A program made the position numbers and the translations under genes. Under the pieces are notes generated by a model. It was not told the origin of the DNA and ran no database searches. It saw only the letters and a program-made list of their open reading frames with translations. Shown here piece by piece: positions 54,633 to 63,871 of a DNA stretch of 64,000 bases. The first letter of the stretch is position 1. Every line of letters starts with the position of its first letter. The DNA comes from Teredinibacter sp. KSP-S5-2 (GTDB taxonomy: Bacteria; Pseudomonadota; Gammaproteobacteria; Pseudomonadales; Cellvibrionaceae), in assembly GCF_032773895.1 (NCBI RefSeq), contig NZ_CP120416.1, positions 4,183,001 through 4,247,000 of the forward strand, given 5' to 3'.

Positions 54633-55162
54633 GCGCTACCCTCACCGGGACTACTATCTTCAATTGAATCAGTCACTGCGCCACCAAATACTCGATTATA
54701 GGGAGATACCAACTCTTTCAGCGCTTTTCGATACACTTCACGCTTAAATGACACCACTTTCGACAATGGATACCAGTAATTTACCCAAGCCCAGTCATCA
54801 AATTCCGCTGGCTGGCTGGCATCAAGACGAATACTTTGTTCACCTGACTTTAACTTTAGCAAAAACCACTTCTGCTTTTGGCCTATACATAGAGGCTCTT
54901 TCTGACGAACCAGTCGCTTAGGCAATCGATAGCGGAGCCAGCCTTTAGTAACCGCAACCACTTCCACATCCTCCCGACTTAAACCGACCTCCTCATTTAA
55001 CTCCCGGTATAACGCCTCTTCTGCAGACTCATCTTCTTTAATACCACCCTGGGGGAACTGCCAGGCGTTCTGCCCGCCAACGCGACGCGCCCAAAGCAAG
55101 CCACCTTGCTCATTGGCGATTACAATACCGACATTCAAGCGGAAGCCGTCATCATCTATCAC
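54617..55162 (-). CDS. rppH: RNA pyrophosphohydrolase
   Basis: The 181-aa protein begins [15 protein letters not shown] and contains the full Nudix box at residues 39-61 ([20 protein letters not shown] and on to VGL). WQFPQGG precedes it, as in RppH. It strips pyrophosphate from the 5' end of mRNAs and starts their decay. It overlaps ptsP by 16 bases. Length matches the E. coli enzyme (176 aa). Confidence 0.95.
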   Translation of the reverse strand: MIDDDGFRLNVGIVIANEQGGLLWARRVGGQNAWQFPQGGIKEDESAEEALYRELNEEVGLSREDVEVVAVTKGWLRYRLPKRLVRQKEPLCIGQKQKWFLLKLKSGEQSIRLDASQPAEFDDWAWVNYWYPLSKVVSFKREVYRKALKELVSPYNRVFGGAVTDSIEDSSPGEGSACCTG

Positions 55163-55285
55163 ACAAACCTCATCTAGCGAATGTTGTTATAATTTCAAGC
55201 TATTGTTCCACAAGACCCTTAGGCGCAGCAAATACCAAACACCATCTAATTGATGTTCATTTTTCTACAACCGGAGAGAACTTCC

Positions 55286-55942
55286 TTGGCTTTAGCAATT
55301 TTTGATTTAGACAACACCTTAATTCGTGGCGATAGCGACCACGCCTGGGGAGAATACCTCGTAGAACAAAAGATAGTAGATGATACTCACTACGCCAAAG
55401 CCAATGACCAGTTTTACCGCGACTATGTCGACGGCACTCTCGATATACACGAGTACCTTGAATTTGTTGCCACACCACTCACCCGCTTCTCTCCCGGCGA
55501 ACTGGATACCATGCGCAACGAATTCATCGCCACCAAGGTTGACCCCATACTGCTGCCAAAGGCACGGGAACTGATCGAAAAACACCGTACAGCCGGCGAC
55601 ACTCTTCTAATTATTACCGCAACCAATCAATTTGTGACTCAGCCCATTGCACAGAAACTCGGGATAGAGCATCTTCTCGCCAGCCAGCTGGCCACTGACA
55701 ATGAAGGTCGATTTACCGGGAAAGTAAGCGGCACCCCCTGCTTTCAGGGTGGCAAAATTACTCGCCTAACCGAATGGCTAGAAGGACGCCCAGAATCTCT
55801 GGAAGGAAGCTACTTCTATAGCGATTCCATGAACGACCTTCCGTTACTGCAACAAGTATCCTATCCAACGGCAGTGGATCCAGACCCTCGCTTACAACAA
55901 CACGCAGAAGAACAGGGCTGGCCTGTCATCAGCTTAAGGTAA
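55286..55942 (+). CDS. HAD-family phosphatase (SerB-like subfamily IB)
   Basis: A TTG at 55286 with GGAGAG nine bases upstream gives 218 aa starting MALAIFDLDNTLIRGDSDHA; the frame is open to 55250, but the added residues do not fit. Catalytic Asp7 and Asp9 in FDLDNT, the helical cap, LIITATNQFV (motif II) and YFYSDSMNDLPLL (motif IV) are all present. It is a phosphomonoesterase of the IB group; whether the substrate is phosphoserine, histidinol phosphate or another cannot be told. It is divergent from rppH and followed by an imelysin-like gene. Confidence 0.85.
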   Translation: MALAIFDLDNTLIRGDSDHAWGEYLVEQKIVDDTHYAKANDQFYRDYVDGTLDIHEYLEFVATPLTRFSPGELDTMRNEFIATKVDPILLPKARELIEKHRTAGDTLLIITATNQFVTQPIAQKLGIEHLLASQLATDNEGRFTGKVSGTPCFQGGKITRLTEWLEGRPESLEGSYFYSDSMNDLPLLQQVSYPTAVDPDPRLQQHAEEQGWPVISLR

Positions 55943-55976
55943 ATACACTCAAGGACCCCAACGGAACAGGTACGCA

Positions 55977-57059
55977 ATGTATAAACAATTACTCACAGGA
56001 ACCTTCATTTTAATGCTCGGCCTAATTGCTTCGTGCAGCCGTCAAAATGAGGAAATCAGCGTACCCGAAATAGAGGCACCCAGCATATCCGAGGAAACGC
56101 TAACCGAAGCTGGCACTCAACTATGGAACCAGAGCGGCCTCGTTATCGAAAAACATATCGAGATGGTCGAGCTACTCGATAGCGCAATCAAACAGTTTAT
56201 TGCCACGCCATCAGAAGAAACTCACCAGACCGCCAAAAAACAATGGCGCGAACTCGATCAGGTAAACAGTGATTTTTATCTTATCTCTCAGCTGGCAGAA
56301 AATGCTCCGCCGGCATTAACCAGCTTTAAAAGCCTGAACTATCGCTTATTTGCAGCACCGATCCAGCCCGGCTACCTCGATAGTTTTGGCGAGTACCTCT
56401 ATTCCGGCCTTGTGCACGATATTGGCTTACCAATTACCCCGGAAACCCTAGGCAACCAGCACGGCTTTGCCGATGAGGAATCAGCAACGCTTGGCTTATA
56501 CGCAATCGAGTTCATGCTGTTTGGTGATGACGGACAACGCCAATACTCAGACTATGTTGAGTCCCTCAAATTAACGCCAGATGAAATAGAAAAGGGCTAC
56601 AAACTCCTCGCCGAAACCCCCAATAACCGAAGGCGACAACTCCTGGAGTTACAGAGCCAGCTGCTGGTAATGGATTTTAATCAGCTCGCAGAGCAGTGGA
56701 ATTCCCAGAAAAAAGATGACCTTAACCGGAAATACTATCTTCTCGACAACACGGAAAAACAGGCCTGGGTTAGCCAGACTTTAGAGAAAAGCTTAACCAA
56801 CCTGATCTTGGATATTTCCGAACAAAAGCAACGTGCCGACCAAGGGGAAGAAAACTCAACCTGGGCACCACGCATGTTGAATAAAATAAGCTCCCTGCTT
56901 CCCGCACTCAGCTTTTTACCCAAAGAACAGAAATCGCTCGTCGAGCCTTCTCTAAATAAAGCGATTGAATCCTGCAACCAAACCACAGAAATAAAATGGG
57001 ATGATCTTTATAACTCAATCAAAGGCGCTGTCGATAGCTTTCACCAACTCGACCAATAA
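55977..57059 (+). CDS. imelysin-like (M75-type) lipoprotein
   Basis: The 360-aa protein has a lipobox LIASC (Cys20) and two helical-bundle halves as in imelysin-like iron-regulated proteins. The GxHxxE motif appears as GLYAIEFMLFG, with the His replaced by Tyr, so metal or peptidase function may be changed. Family members are envelope proteins linked to iron or haem uptake. It follows the HAD gene by 34 bases. The second half is less typical, and the call is made from the first half. Confidence 0.65.
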   Translation: MYKQLLTGTFILMLGLIASCSRQNEEISVPEIEAPSISEETLTEAGTQLWNQSGLVIEKHIEMVELLDSAIKQFIATPSEETHQTAKKQWRELDQVNSDFYLISQLAENAPPALTSFKSLNYRLFAAPIQPGYLDSFGEYLYSGLVHDIGLPITPETLGNQHGFADEESATLGLYAIEFMLFGDDGQRQYSDYVESLKLTPDEIEKGYKLLAETPNNRRRQLLELQSQLLVMDFNQLAEQWNSQKKDDLNRKYYLLDNTEKQAWVSQTLEKSLTNLILDISEQKQRADQGEENSTWAPRMLNKISSLLPALSFLPKEQKSLVEPSLNKAIESCNQTTEIKWDDLYNSIKGAVDSFHQLDQ

Positions 57060-57229
57060 CCCATTGCTCCTGCTAAAGGCTGGTCTAAACTAGATAGTAA
57101 TTACCGCCAGCCTGTGCAGAGCCACCCCACCCAACGATACGGGATCACACATAGCAACACCTGCACCCCCAAAGCTGACGAAACCAACGACTTAAAGCAG
57201 ACTTTACGGGTTTATGGAGTGCTTAGCTC

Positions 57230-58105
57230 ATGGCTACTGATCTCACTTCGGAACAAATTCAGAAAATCATGCAAGGCATTGCGATACCACCACAGCCACA
57301 AGTCATGGTGGATCTGCAAATGGAACAGCTCAACCCGGATTGCAGCATCAGCGAAATAGCCCGGCTAATCAGTCAGGATGTTGGCCTGTCCGGCAGCATT
57401 CTAAAAACCGTCAACTCTCCGTTTTTTAAACACGCCAATACCATCACCTCTATTGTTCAAGCGGTAAATCTCTTAGGCGTAAACAGCGTAGTCAATTTGG
57501 TCAACGCCCTATCCATTAAAGGGGCATTATCCGACGATGACATTATTGCAATGGGGCGCTTTTGGGATAGTTCAATGGATGTCGCCATGGCTGCAGCGGC
57601 AATTGCCAAACAAATCGGCTACCCCAACTCCGATGAAGCCTACACACTGGGGTTATTCCGCGACGCGGGGATTCCATTGCTCATGGCTCGCTTTGAAAAC
57701 TACCAACAAGTGCTTTCCGAAGCATACTCCACCCCAGGAAAACGCGTAACAGCCATAGAAAATGAGCTGATAAATACCAATCACGCCGTAGTGGGATATT
57801 ACGTTGGCAAATCCTGGAACCTGCCCGCTTTTTTATGTCAGGCGATCCACGAACACCATAATGTCGTAAAAACTTTTGAAAAAGAAAGCAGCGACAGCAG
57901 AAAAAAAACCTTGCTTGCAATATTAAAAATGGCGGAACACGTTTGCGGCACACATAAAATTCTAGGCCAGCAAGATGAAGACCACGAATGGAATAGAATA
58001 AAGGAAGTGGTACTAGTTTATACCGGGCTGGGAGATTATGATTTTGCGAACCTGGCAGAACACGTCAACGAACTGGGTTTAGGCAGCACTGAGTACTACA
58101 GCTAA
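57230..58105 (+). CDS. HDOD-domain signalling protein
   Basis: The 291-aa protein is a single HDOD domain: IPPQPQVMVDLQMEQLNPDC near the start, SQDVGLSGSILKTVNSPFF, AVNLLGVNSVVNLVNALS, LGLFRDAGIPLLMARF and HAVVGYYVGKSWNLP with AIHEHHN. HDOD proteins resemble HD phosphohydrolases but lack the full metal set and act in signalling, often with cyclic-di-GMP networks. No other domain is present. It is monocistronic; the start ATG at 57230 lacks a strong ribosome site. Confidence 0.9.
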   Translation: MATDLTSEQIQKIMQGIAIPPQPQVMVDLQMEQLNPDCSISEIARLISQDVGLSGSILKTVNSPFFKHANTITSIVQAVNLLGVNSVVNLVNALSIKGALSDDDIIAMGRFWDSSMDVAMAAAAIAKQIGYPNSDEAYTLGLFRDAGIPLLMARFENYQQVLSEAYSTPGKRVTAIENELINTNHAVVGYYVGKSWNLPAFLCQAIHEHHNVVKTFEKESSDSRKKTLLAILKMAEHVCGTHKILGQQDEDHEWNRIKEVVLVYTGLGDYDFANLAEHVNELGLGSTEYYS

Positions 58106-58145
58106 AAAACACCGCTATATTACATTTTTATTTATCTACTTAAAC

Positions 58146-58183
58146 AGAGCGGCATCCCCTCAAACACAGCTCTTTTTTTCTTT
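58146..58183 (+). terminator. weak terminator after the HDOD gene
   Basis: AGAGC (58146-58150) can pair with GCTCT (58169-58173), followed by a T run with one C. The five-bp stem with an 18-base loop is weak, but position and T run fit a terminator. Confidence 0.45.
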
Positions 58184-58190
58184 TTATTAT

Positions 58191-58799
58191 TTAGAAGAAA
58201 TTTACCACACCGCTATCAAGCGAATACTCTGCGCCAACAATAGTTAGCTCACCCGCACCCACTTTTTGTTCGATTATTTTTGAGCCGTGGCTTAAATGGT
58301 CAACCGAAGAACGAATATTTGCCTTAACCGCATGCGCCATTAATTTTTCGTCATCATTACCAAGTTCGGTTTCGGCCAAAGTTTCCACAATAGGTCGAAT
58401 ACGATTCACAATAGAACCCACATTTTTTGATGGCATATCGGCAGAAGCATGCACAGCGTCGATACAGGCTTTTACCGCACCACAACGTGAATGCCCCAAA
58501 ACCACAACCAACTTGGTACCAAACTGCTCTACTGCAAACTCAACACTCCCCACCTGTGAAGGCGCAACAATATTGCCCGCTACACGAATCACAAATAAGT
58601 CACCCAGCCCCTGATCAAACACAATTTCCGCCGGAACGCGAGAATCCGAACACCCCAAAATAATGGCAAAGGGTTCCTGCTTCTCCTCAAGACGACAACG
58701 ACGAGACATATTGTTCAACGACTCACTGTTACTCATCTCATTAACAAAACGCTTATTCCCTTCTTTTAAACGTTCCAACGCATCACTTGCCGATAGCAT
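58191..58799 (-). CDS. beta-carbonic anhydrase
   Basis: The ATG at 58799 has GAGGAG six bases upstream and gives 202 aa; the ATG at 58805 is too close to that site. Zinc ligands are Cys50 (GCSDSRVPAE), His103 and Cys106 (GHSRCGAVK), with the Asp52/Arg54 dyad. It interconverts CO2 and bicarbonate in the cytoplasm. It starts 14 bases after the stop of a secreted hypothetical protein and is probably co-transcribed with it. Confidence 0.95.
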   Translation of the reverse strand: MLSASDALERLKEGNKRFVNEMSNSESLNNMSRRCRLEEKQEPFAIILGCSDSRVPAEIVFDQGLGDLFVIRVAGNIVAPSQVGSVEFAVEQFGTKLVVVLGHSRCGAVKACIDAVHASADMPSKNVGSIVNRIRPIVETLAETELGNDDEKLMAHAVKANIRSSVDHLSHGSKIIEQKVGAGELTIVGAEYSLDSGVVNFF

Positions 58800-58813
58800 T
58801 TTCATCTCCTCAA

Positions 58814-59407
58814 TTAGCTTTCATACTTTTCAAGTTGTTTTTGAAACTCCTGACATTGTTTGGTTTCATTTCCCTCAGCCTCTACCGCTTGCTCACACGG
58901 CAACTGAGTAAGTGACTCCATACAATTTGCAGCCTGGTCATATAGATCCTGATAGGCCACCTCCAATTGATAATTCGCAGAAATTGTGTCACACACATTA
59001 CTTAATGTCTGCTGCAGTAACTGCTGCATTGCCGCTGGCACATTTTCCATTTCGGCCATTGAACAAGATTTCATTTTTTCACACAAATCTTTTGACGCTT
59101 TATCGTATCGACTGGTATCTACCTGATGCTGCTCACCAAGCTGCTTAACTGGCGCATCAACAACCTGCACAATCGCTTTGCTACCGCCAGATAAGATAGA
59201 TTTAACCTTGGCAAACCGAGTGACTGCCGAACCGCGTTCATCGGTTATTGTTATGATTTCGCCAACAGACAAAACCTCTCCCTTGGTATCAAAATAGGTT
59301 TCGTCACCGACCCCCAAATACTCAACACCTCGCAGAGAAACGCTTTTTTCTGCAAATGAGAAAGATGCCCAAACAGCAAACAGTATCGCCACAACAATTC
59401 TAGCCAC
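58814..59407 (-). CDS. secreted hypothetical protein, 197 aa
   Basis: I do not recognise this protein. A GTG at 59407 with GAGGG six bases upstream gives a signal peptide (about residues 1-20, ending FAE), then a beta-rich part with a KOW-like turn (LSVGEIITITDERGS) and a helical Cys-containing C-terminal half with five Cys (LCEKMKSCSMAE, SNVCDT, NCMESLTQLPCEQ, KQCQEF). The cysteines suggest disulfides in the periplasm. It lies just upstream of a carbonic anhydrase gene and in the same direction. Confidence 0.75.
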   Translation of the reverse strand: MARIVVAILFAVWASFSFAEKSVSLRGVEYLGVGDETYFDTKGEVLSVGEIITITDERGSAVTRFAKVKSILSGGSKAIVQVVDAPVKQLGEQHQVDTSRYDKASKDLCEKMKSCSMAEMENVPAAMQQLLQQTLSNVCDTISANYQLEVAYQDLYDQAANCMESLTQLPCEQAVEAEGNETKQCQEFQKQLEKYES

Positions 59408-59433
59408 TTTTCACCCTCTTAAATCACCAGACA

Positions 59434-59477
59434 TAAAAAAGCCCCGGAATGCTTTTCTCACAAAAAATACCGAGGCT
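59434..59477 (-). terminator. intrinsic terminator of gcvH
   Basis: On the minus strand AGCCTCGG (59477-59470) pairs with CCGGGGCT (59447-59440), one G/T pair included, around a 22-base loop that can form an inner T/A stem, and is followed by six T residues. Confidence 0.75.
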
Positions 59478-59496
59478 ATATAAAGAGTTAATACAG

Positions 59497-59883
59497 TTAC
59501 TCTTCGATTTGAGCTTTATACTCGTCTGCAGACATATGCGCATCCAATTCCGATACATCGCTGGGCTTAACTTTATAAAACCAACCATCATCATATGGAG
59601 AGCTGTTCACTGTTTCTGGCGCATCTTCCAACGCTTCATTAATGGCAATCACTTCACCCGATATTGGCGAATAGATATCCGAAGCCGCTTTAACAGATTC
59701 CACCACACCCGCTTCCGCTCCGGCATTAACCTCAGAGCCGACCTCAGGTGTTTCAACGTAAACCACATCCCCCAGCTCTTCTTGTGCGTGGTCAGTAATG
59801 CCAACAGTAACTGTGCCGTCATCTTCCACGCGCGCCCACTCATGACTACTTAAGTACTTCAACTCTGCGCGTATTTCACTCAT
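59497..59883 (-). CDS. gcvH: glycine cleavage system H protein
   Basis: The 128-aa protein has [20 protein letters not shown] near the start and the lipoylated Lys65 in [18 protein letters not shown]. It carries the aminomethyl group between the P, T and L proteins. It lies 57 bases after gcvT in the same direction and is followed by a clear terminator. gcvP is not in the window. Confidence 0.97.
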   Translation of the reverse strand: MSEIRAELKYLSSHEWARVEDDGTVTVGITDHAQEELGDVVYVETPEVGSEVNAGAEAGVVESVKAASDIYSPISGEVIAINEALEDAPETVNSSPYDDGWFYKVKPSDVSELDAHMSADEYKAQIEE

Positions 59884-59940
59884 TTTTCGATTCCTTAAAG
59901 GACGATTAATTAAAAACTTTTATTTCAATTGGCCGCAATT

Positions 59941-61032
59941 CTATACCAGTTTGCTGCCATTTCGCACGAAACAAGGTTTAGTCACCTCTACAGGTAAACG
60001 TTTGTTGCGCACCAATACTTCGACTTTTTGACCAGCAATATCAACATTGGGGACACGAGCCAAAGCAATGGAATAACCGAGGGTAGGAGAAAAGGTTCCG
60101 CTAGTAATGACACCTTTGTCCTCAACCCCTTCCACGACCACTTCCTGGCCAGAACGTAACACACCGCGCTCCTTAAGCAACAAACCAACAAGTTTGTATT
60201 TCACCCCTGCCGCTTTTTCCGCCTCAAGCTCTTTACGACCTATAAAATCCCGGTCTTGAGGCTCCCAGGCAATAGTCCAGCCCATATTTGCCACCAATGG
60301 CGACGTGTCGTCATCCATTTCATGACCATACAAATTCATTCCAGCTTCCAAGCGTAGCGTATCCCTAGCACCCAGGCCACACGGGGCAACACCCGCTTCT
60401 GCCAATTGCTGCCAAAAACCTTCTGCTTCCGCATTTGGCAACATAATTTCATACCCATCTTCCCCGGTGTAACCGGTACGGGCAACAAACCAATCCGTAC
60501 CACCCTTGAGGCCTACCCCTTGAAACACCTTCAAATCCGCCAAAGAAGCATCGTTAAGAATGCCATCCACCTTAGCTCTGGCATTCGGCCCCTGAACCGC
60601 AATCATCGCCAAATCATCACGCTCCACAAGCTCAATATCAAAACCCTCAGACTGCGCGTTCATCCACATCAGGTCTTTGCCCCGGGTTGCACAGTTCACC
60701 ACCAACCTGTACCCCTCTTCCATCAGGTAAACAATCAAATCATCAACAACACCACCCAAACCATTAATCATGCCGGAGTACAGCGCCTTACCGGGAAGGG
60801 TTAACCGGTCCACATCGTTTGCCAAAAGAAACTGCAAATACTCCTTGGCCTGCTCTCCCTTCAGGTCAACAATCGTCATGTGAGACACGTCAAACATTCC
60901 AGCGTCAGTACGCACAGCATTATGTTCATCTATCTGCGAACCATAATTGACGGGCATATTCCAACCACCAAAATCCACCAACTTGCCGCCCATCGCTTTA
61001 TGCGCTGCAACCAAAACCGTTTCTTTCAACAT
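59941..61032 (-). CDS. gcvT: glycine cleavage system T protein (aminomethyltransferase)
   Basis: The 363-aa protein shows [20 protein letters not shown] and AGMFDVSHM at the start, folate-site [15 protein letters not shown], and the C-terminal barrel with [18 protein letters not shown]. It transfers the methylene unit to tetrahydrofolate. It is the first gene of a gcvT-gcvH pair. The roughly 95 bases between gcvT and the divergent mutY gene show no glycine riboswitch. Confidence 0.97.
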   Translation of the reverse strand: MLKETVLVAAHKAMGGKLVDFGGWNMPVNYGSQIDEHNAVRTDAGMFDVSHMTIVDLKGEQAKEYLQFLLANDVDRLTLPGKALYSGMINGLGGVVDDLIVYLMEEGYRLVVNCATRGKDLMWMNAQSEGFDIELVERDDLAMIAVQGPNARAKVDGILNDASLADLKVFQGVGLKGGTDWFVARTGYTGEDGYEIMLPNAEAEGFWQQLAEAGVAPCGLGARDTLRLEAGMNLYGHEMDDDTSPLVANMGWTIAWEPQDRDFIGRKELEAEKAAGVKYKLVGLLLKERGVLRSGQEVVVEGVEDKGVITSGTFSPTLGYSIALARVPNVDIAGQKVEVLVRNKRLPVEVTKPCFVRNGSKLV

Positions 61033-61127
61033 AACTATTCCGAGACATCTATGAGTTTGAAGGGAGTCGTAAAAAAAGAGCGCACATTGTACCCTAAGCG
61101 CCCCCTGAAATAACCCAAAGAACCACT

Positions 61128-62198
61128 ATGCCAGACACGCAATTTGCCCAACGTCTATTACGCTGGTTTGACCAACACGGCCGCAAAGACCTGCCGTGGC
61201 AAAAAGACATCACCCCCTACCGGGTGTGGCTATCAGAAATAATGCTGCAACAAACCCAAGTAGAAACCGTCATCCCCTACTTTGAGCGCTTTACCCAGAA
61301 ATACCCGGACTTCGAAAGCCTTGCCCAAGCAAAGCAAGATGACGTTCTGCACCTGTGGACAGGCCTGGGTTACTACGCCCGCGCCAGAAACCTACACAAG
61401 TGTGCCCAAATTGTGGCCGAAGAATACCAAGGCAATATGCCAGCAGACGTTGAACAACTGGTAACCTTGCCCGGCATAGGCCGTTCGACCGCGGGCGCCA
61501 TTGCCAGCATCGCCTTTAAACAAGTGGCTCCCATTCTGGACGGTAACGTAAAGCGAGTACTCACTCGCTTCTATGCAGTCGAAGGCTGGCCTGGAGAAAA
61601 GAAAATCGAAAACGCGCTATGGGAAAAAGCCGAACTCAATACCCCCTGCAAGCGCACCCATGACTACACCCAAGCCATCATGGACCTCGGTGCAACCCTC
61701 TGCACGCGCAGCAAACCCCGCTGCGAAGAATGCCCAATGCAACAGGACTGCCAAGCCTACGCACAAGGCAAACCCACAGCCTACCCAGGTAAAAAACCCA
61801 AAAAAGAAAAACCCGTAAAACAAACACAAATGCTGATGCTGCAATCCCCTGAAGGCAAACTACTACTGCATCAACGGCCAGCCCAAGGCATATGGGGCGG
61901 ACTCTGGAGCTTTGAAGAACTGGACATGGAAACCGATGCAAGTGAACACCTACTTACTCGATATCACAACAAGATAGACATACAACGATGGCCGAGCTTC
62001 AACCACGTATTCAGCCATTACACTCTGGTTATCCACCCCATACTAGTGCGCATCAACAAAACCCCGGACGAAGTGCGGGACGATAACCGACAACTCTGGT
62101 ATAACCCACACAAACCAAAATCCATCGGCCTCGCCGCACCGGTGAAAAAACTGATCGACCAAATTAAAACCCTGAGCGAAGAATTTACCCTGGAGTAA
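61128..62198 (+). CDS. mutY: A/G-specific adenine glycosylase
   Basis: The 356-aa protein has the helix-hairpin-helix glycosylase core with catalytic Glu37 ([15 protein letters not shown]) and Asp138 ([10 protein letters not shown]), [14 protein letters not shown] as the hairpin, the 4Fe-4S cluster Cys192, Cys199, Cys202 and Cys208, and a C-terminal NUDIX-like domain for 8-oxoguanine recognition. It removes adenine from A:8-oxoG pairs. yggX follows eight bases later, as in E. coli. Confidence 0.97.
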   Translation: MPDTQFAQRLLRWFDQHGRKDLPWQKDITPYRVWLSEIMLQQTQVETVIPYFERFTQKYPDFESLAQAKQDDVLHLWTGLGYYARARNLHKCAQIVAEEYQGNMPADVEQLVTLPGIGRSTAGAIASIAFKQVAPILDGNVKRVLTRFYAVEGWPGEKKIENALWEKAELNTPCKRTHDYTQAIMDLGATLCTRSKPRCEECPMQQDCQAYAQGKPTAYPGKKPKKEKPVKQTQMLMLQSPEGKLLLHQRPAQGIWGGLWSFEELDMETDASEHLLTRYHNKIDIQRWPSFNHVFSHYTLVIHPILVRINKTPDEVRDDNRQLWYNPHKPKSIGLAAPVKKLIDQIKTLSEEFTLE

Positions 62199-62206
62199 CA
62201 CAAGAC

Positions 62207-62479
62207 ATGACACGCACCGTATTCTGTCGCAAATACCAAAAAGAACTGCCCGGCCTCGACCTACCACCACTCCCCGGCGCAGCGGGACAAAACATCTTCG
62301 AAAACGTATCCACCCAAGCCTGGAAAGAATGGCTCAGCCACCAAACCATGCTCATCAACGAAAAACAACTCAACATGATGGACCTTACCGCCCGCGCTTA
62401 CCTCACCGAACAACGGGAAAAATTCCTTAGCGGCGACGACTACGAAAAAGCCGAAGGCTACGTTCCGCCTAAAGAATAA
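62207..62479 (+). CDS. yggX: Fe(II) trafficking protein YggX
   Basis: The 90-aa protein starts [20 protein letters not shown] and includes [20 protein letters not shown] and a C-terminal helix ending GYVPPKE, all as in YggX. It protects iron-sulfur enzymes from oxidation. It is coupled to mutY, itself an iron-sulfur enzyme. Confidence 0.96.
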   Translation: MTRTVFCRKYQKELPGLDLPPLPGAAGQNIFENVSTQAWKEWLSHQTMLINEKQLNMMDLTARAYLTEQREKFLSGDDYEKAEGYVPPKE

Positions 62480-62508
62480 CCAACAAGCAATACAAGCGTA
62501 ACAAACCC

Positions 62509-62537
62509 TTGACGATTGCATCCTGAACCTGTTTAAT
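62509..62537 (+). promoter_or_regulatory. promoter of tRNA-Phe
   Basis: TTGACG (62509-62514) and TTTAAT (62532-62537) are separated by 17 bases, followed by a GC-rich discriminator (ACGCGCCTCGCG), as in stringently controlled stable-RNA promoters. The start would be near 62544, about 40 bases before the tRNA. Confidence 0.65.
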
Positions 62538-62583
62538 ACGCGCCTCGCGCTGATAGAGGACAACCTCAAGCGTGTACCGAAGT

Positions 62584-62659
62584 GCCCAGATAGCTCAGTC
62601 GGTAGAGCAGGGGATTGAAAATCCCCGTGTCGGTGGTTCGATTCCGCCTCTGGGCACCA
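62584..62659 (+). tRNA. tRNA-Phe (GAA)
   Basis: The 76-base cloverleaf has acceptor stem GCCCAGA/TCTGGGC, D arm AGCTCAGTCGGTAGAGC, anticodon arm GGGGATTGAAAATCCCC with GAA in the loop, T arm with GGTTCGATTCC, discriminator A and an encoded CCA (62657-62659). It has its own promoter and terminator. Confidence 0.97.
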
Positions 62660-62673
62660 CTATTCAAAACATC

Positions 62674-62702
62674 AAAGCCTGACTCCCGAGTCGGGCTTTT
62701 TT
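62674..62702 (+). terminator. intrinsic terminator of tRNA-Phe
   Basis: AAGCCTGACT (62675-62684) pairs with AGTCGGGCTT (62689-62698), one G/T pair included, around CCCG and runs into six T residues. Confidence 0.88.
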
Positions 62703-62727
62703 GTATCTGCGATTCCTGAATCCCAAA

Positions 62728-62843
62728 GCCCAGAGGTGGTTAAGAACCACCGCTTGGTTCGACAAAAATGCCGGGAGCATTTTTGGTTGCCGTAAGGCAA
62801 GCCGAAGGCCGAGGCCCATGGATGGGCCGAGCAATTCCGCCTC
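62728..62843. repeat. hairpin-dense block with tRNA-Phe fragments
   Basis: Four palindromes lie in tandem: GGTGGTT/AACCACC (62735-62751), AAAAATGC/GCATTTTT (62764-62784), TTGCC/GGCAA (62787-62800) and GGCCCAT/ATGGGCC (62813-62828). Flanking and between them, in tRNA order, are GCCCAGA (62728-62734), GGTTCGA (62756-62762) and ATTCCGCCTC (62834-62843), all identical to parts of the tRNA-Phe gene 100-200 bases upstream. This could be a tRNA remnant split by a small palindromic element. Beyond it, to 63064, I see no gene. Confidence 0.5.
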
Positions 62844-63064
62844 GTGATGCCCCACCCAACCAAATTTAAAACCCCTCCCTGTGATTCACCGCCATTTCAA
62901 CTTCAGGCCTCCGGGTAACAATAATTTTTCTTTGGAAACAAAGACTTAGAAGCCCCTAGCACTTTCCAGTTATGGCAGTTTTTTCGTTAAAGGGCCACAT
63001 TTGAGCCACTTTTATTTAAAGCGATTCTTCCTTCACAAATTAATCCATACCACGCCGTTACTAA

Positions 63065-63586
63065 TCAGCACTGATTGCTCCACAGCTGCTTACACTCAAA
63101 GCCAAGCCTGCTCAGCTCTTCACTGACGAAAGCTGACTCCTCACTATTTTCCGTGGAGAAACGAGACTCTTCATATTTAAGTGCTTTATCAATGATTATT
63201 TTGGAGTCCCGTAAATTTAAACCAGACTTAGCTTTGATAAGCTTTGTTGCTGCCACTTTGTCAGCACCTTCTTTCCAGCCAAATACCAAGATATGCTCAG
63301 TCAATTCACCGAAAGGGTCACCACAAGACTCAAACGCTTTCACATAGTGCTCTGCAGAATGGGCTGAACCTGTCTCAAAGACAGCTCCGGATTTCTTACA
63401 AACAAGGATTGGCCCAGCACCTACGCTCATTTCTAATATGTTGCGAGATTTTATGTACTGGTCATTCTGATAATAAAAAGCAAAGCATGTGGCGAATTCT
63501 TGGGTTGACTCATCCATTAAAGAGAAGCCTTCATACTTTTCAATTACCTGCTGACTTACAATTTCTCTTGCTTCAATTTTATTCAT
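63065..63586 (-). CDS. Imm35/YrhB-like protein with L7/L12-like C-terminal segment
   Basis: The 173-aa protein resembles the YrhB/immunity protein 35 fold in residues about 25-95: FATCFAFYYQNDQYIKSR, VGAGPILVCKKSGAVFETGS and SAEHYVKAFESCG. Residues about 100-140 (ILVFGWKEGADKVAATKLIK then SGLNLRDSKIIIDKAL) look like the ribosomal L7/L12 C-terminal domain. Such two-part proteins are sometimes called immunity proteins. No partner toxin is visible in the window. It is monocistronic in a sparse region past the tRNA. Confidence 0.6.
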   Translation of the reverse strand: MNKIEAREIVSQQVIEKYEGFSLMDESTQEFATCFAFYYQNDQYIKSRNILEMSVGAGPILVCKKSGAVFETGSAHSAEHYVKAFESCGDPFGELTEHILVFGWKEGADKVAATKLIKAKSGLNLRDSKIIIDKALKYEESRFSTENSEESAFVSEELSRLGFECKQLWSNQC

Positions 63587-63622
63587 GACTGGCAGGGCAT
63601 CCTTTAACGTCGCTACGCACCG

Positions 63623-63871
63623 CTATTGCACACACTTTTTTAGGAGATTCGCGCAAACAAGACAAATACCAAATGGAATAATGCTAGTCGCTAATAAAGC
63701 TCCGGAAGCTGTTATCGATTTTCCAGTAAAAATTCCCTCGAGGCTCGCAAACACTATTGCGCTACCGAATAAGAAAAAGAACACAAAGTTAATAAGCATC
63801 ATGAAAAACACCACTGGTTTTTGAAGGCGCTTAAATTGCAATCCTATTAATACAGTTTCAAAGAATCCCAT
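63623..63871 (-). CDS. small two-helix membrane protein, unrecognised
   Basis: The 82-aa protein has two membrane helices (about residues 20-43 and 55-75) with a short loop and a basic C terminus ending KKCVQ. I do not recognise the family. It is followed 37 bases later by the Imm35-like gene in the same direction. The ribosome site is weak. From 63872 to the window end I see no gene. Confidence 0.5.
   Translation of the reverse strand: MGFFETVLIGLQFKRLQKPVVFFMMLINFVFFFLFGSAIVFASLEGIFTGKSITASGALLATSIIPFGICLVCANLLKKCVQ

Noticed and set aside
61033-61127. Glycine riboswitch before gcvT
   Set aside because: The gap is only 95 bases and shows none of the tandem aptamer landmarks.
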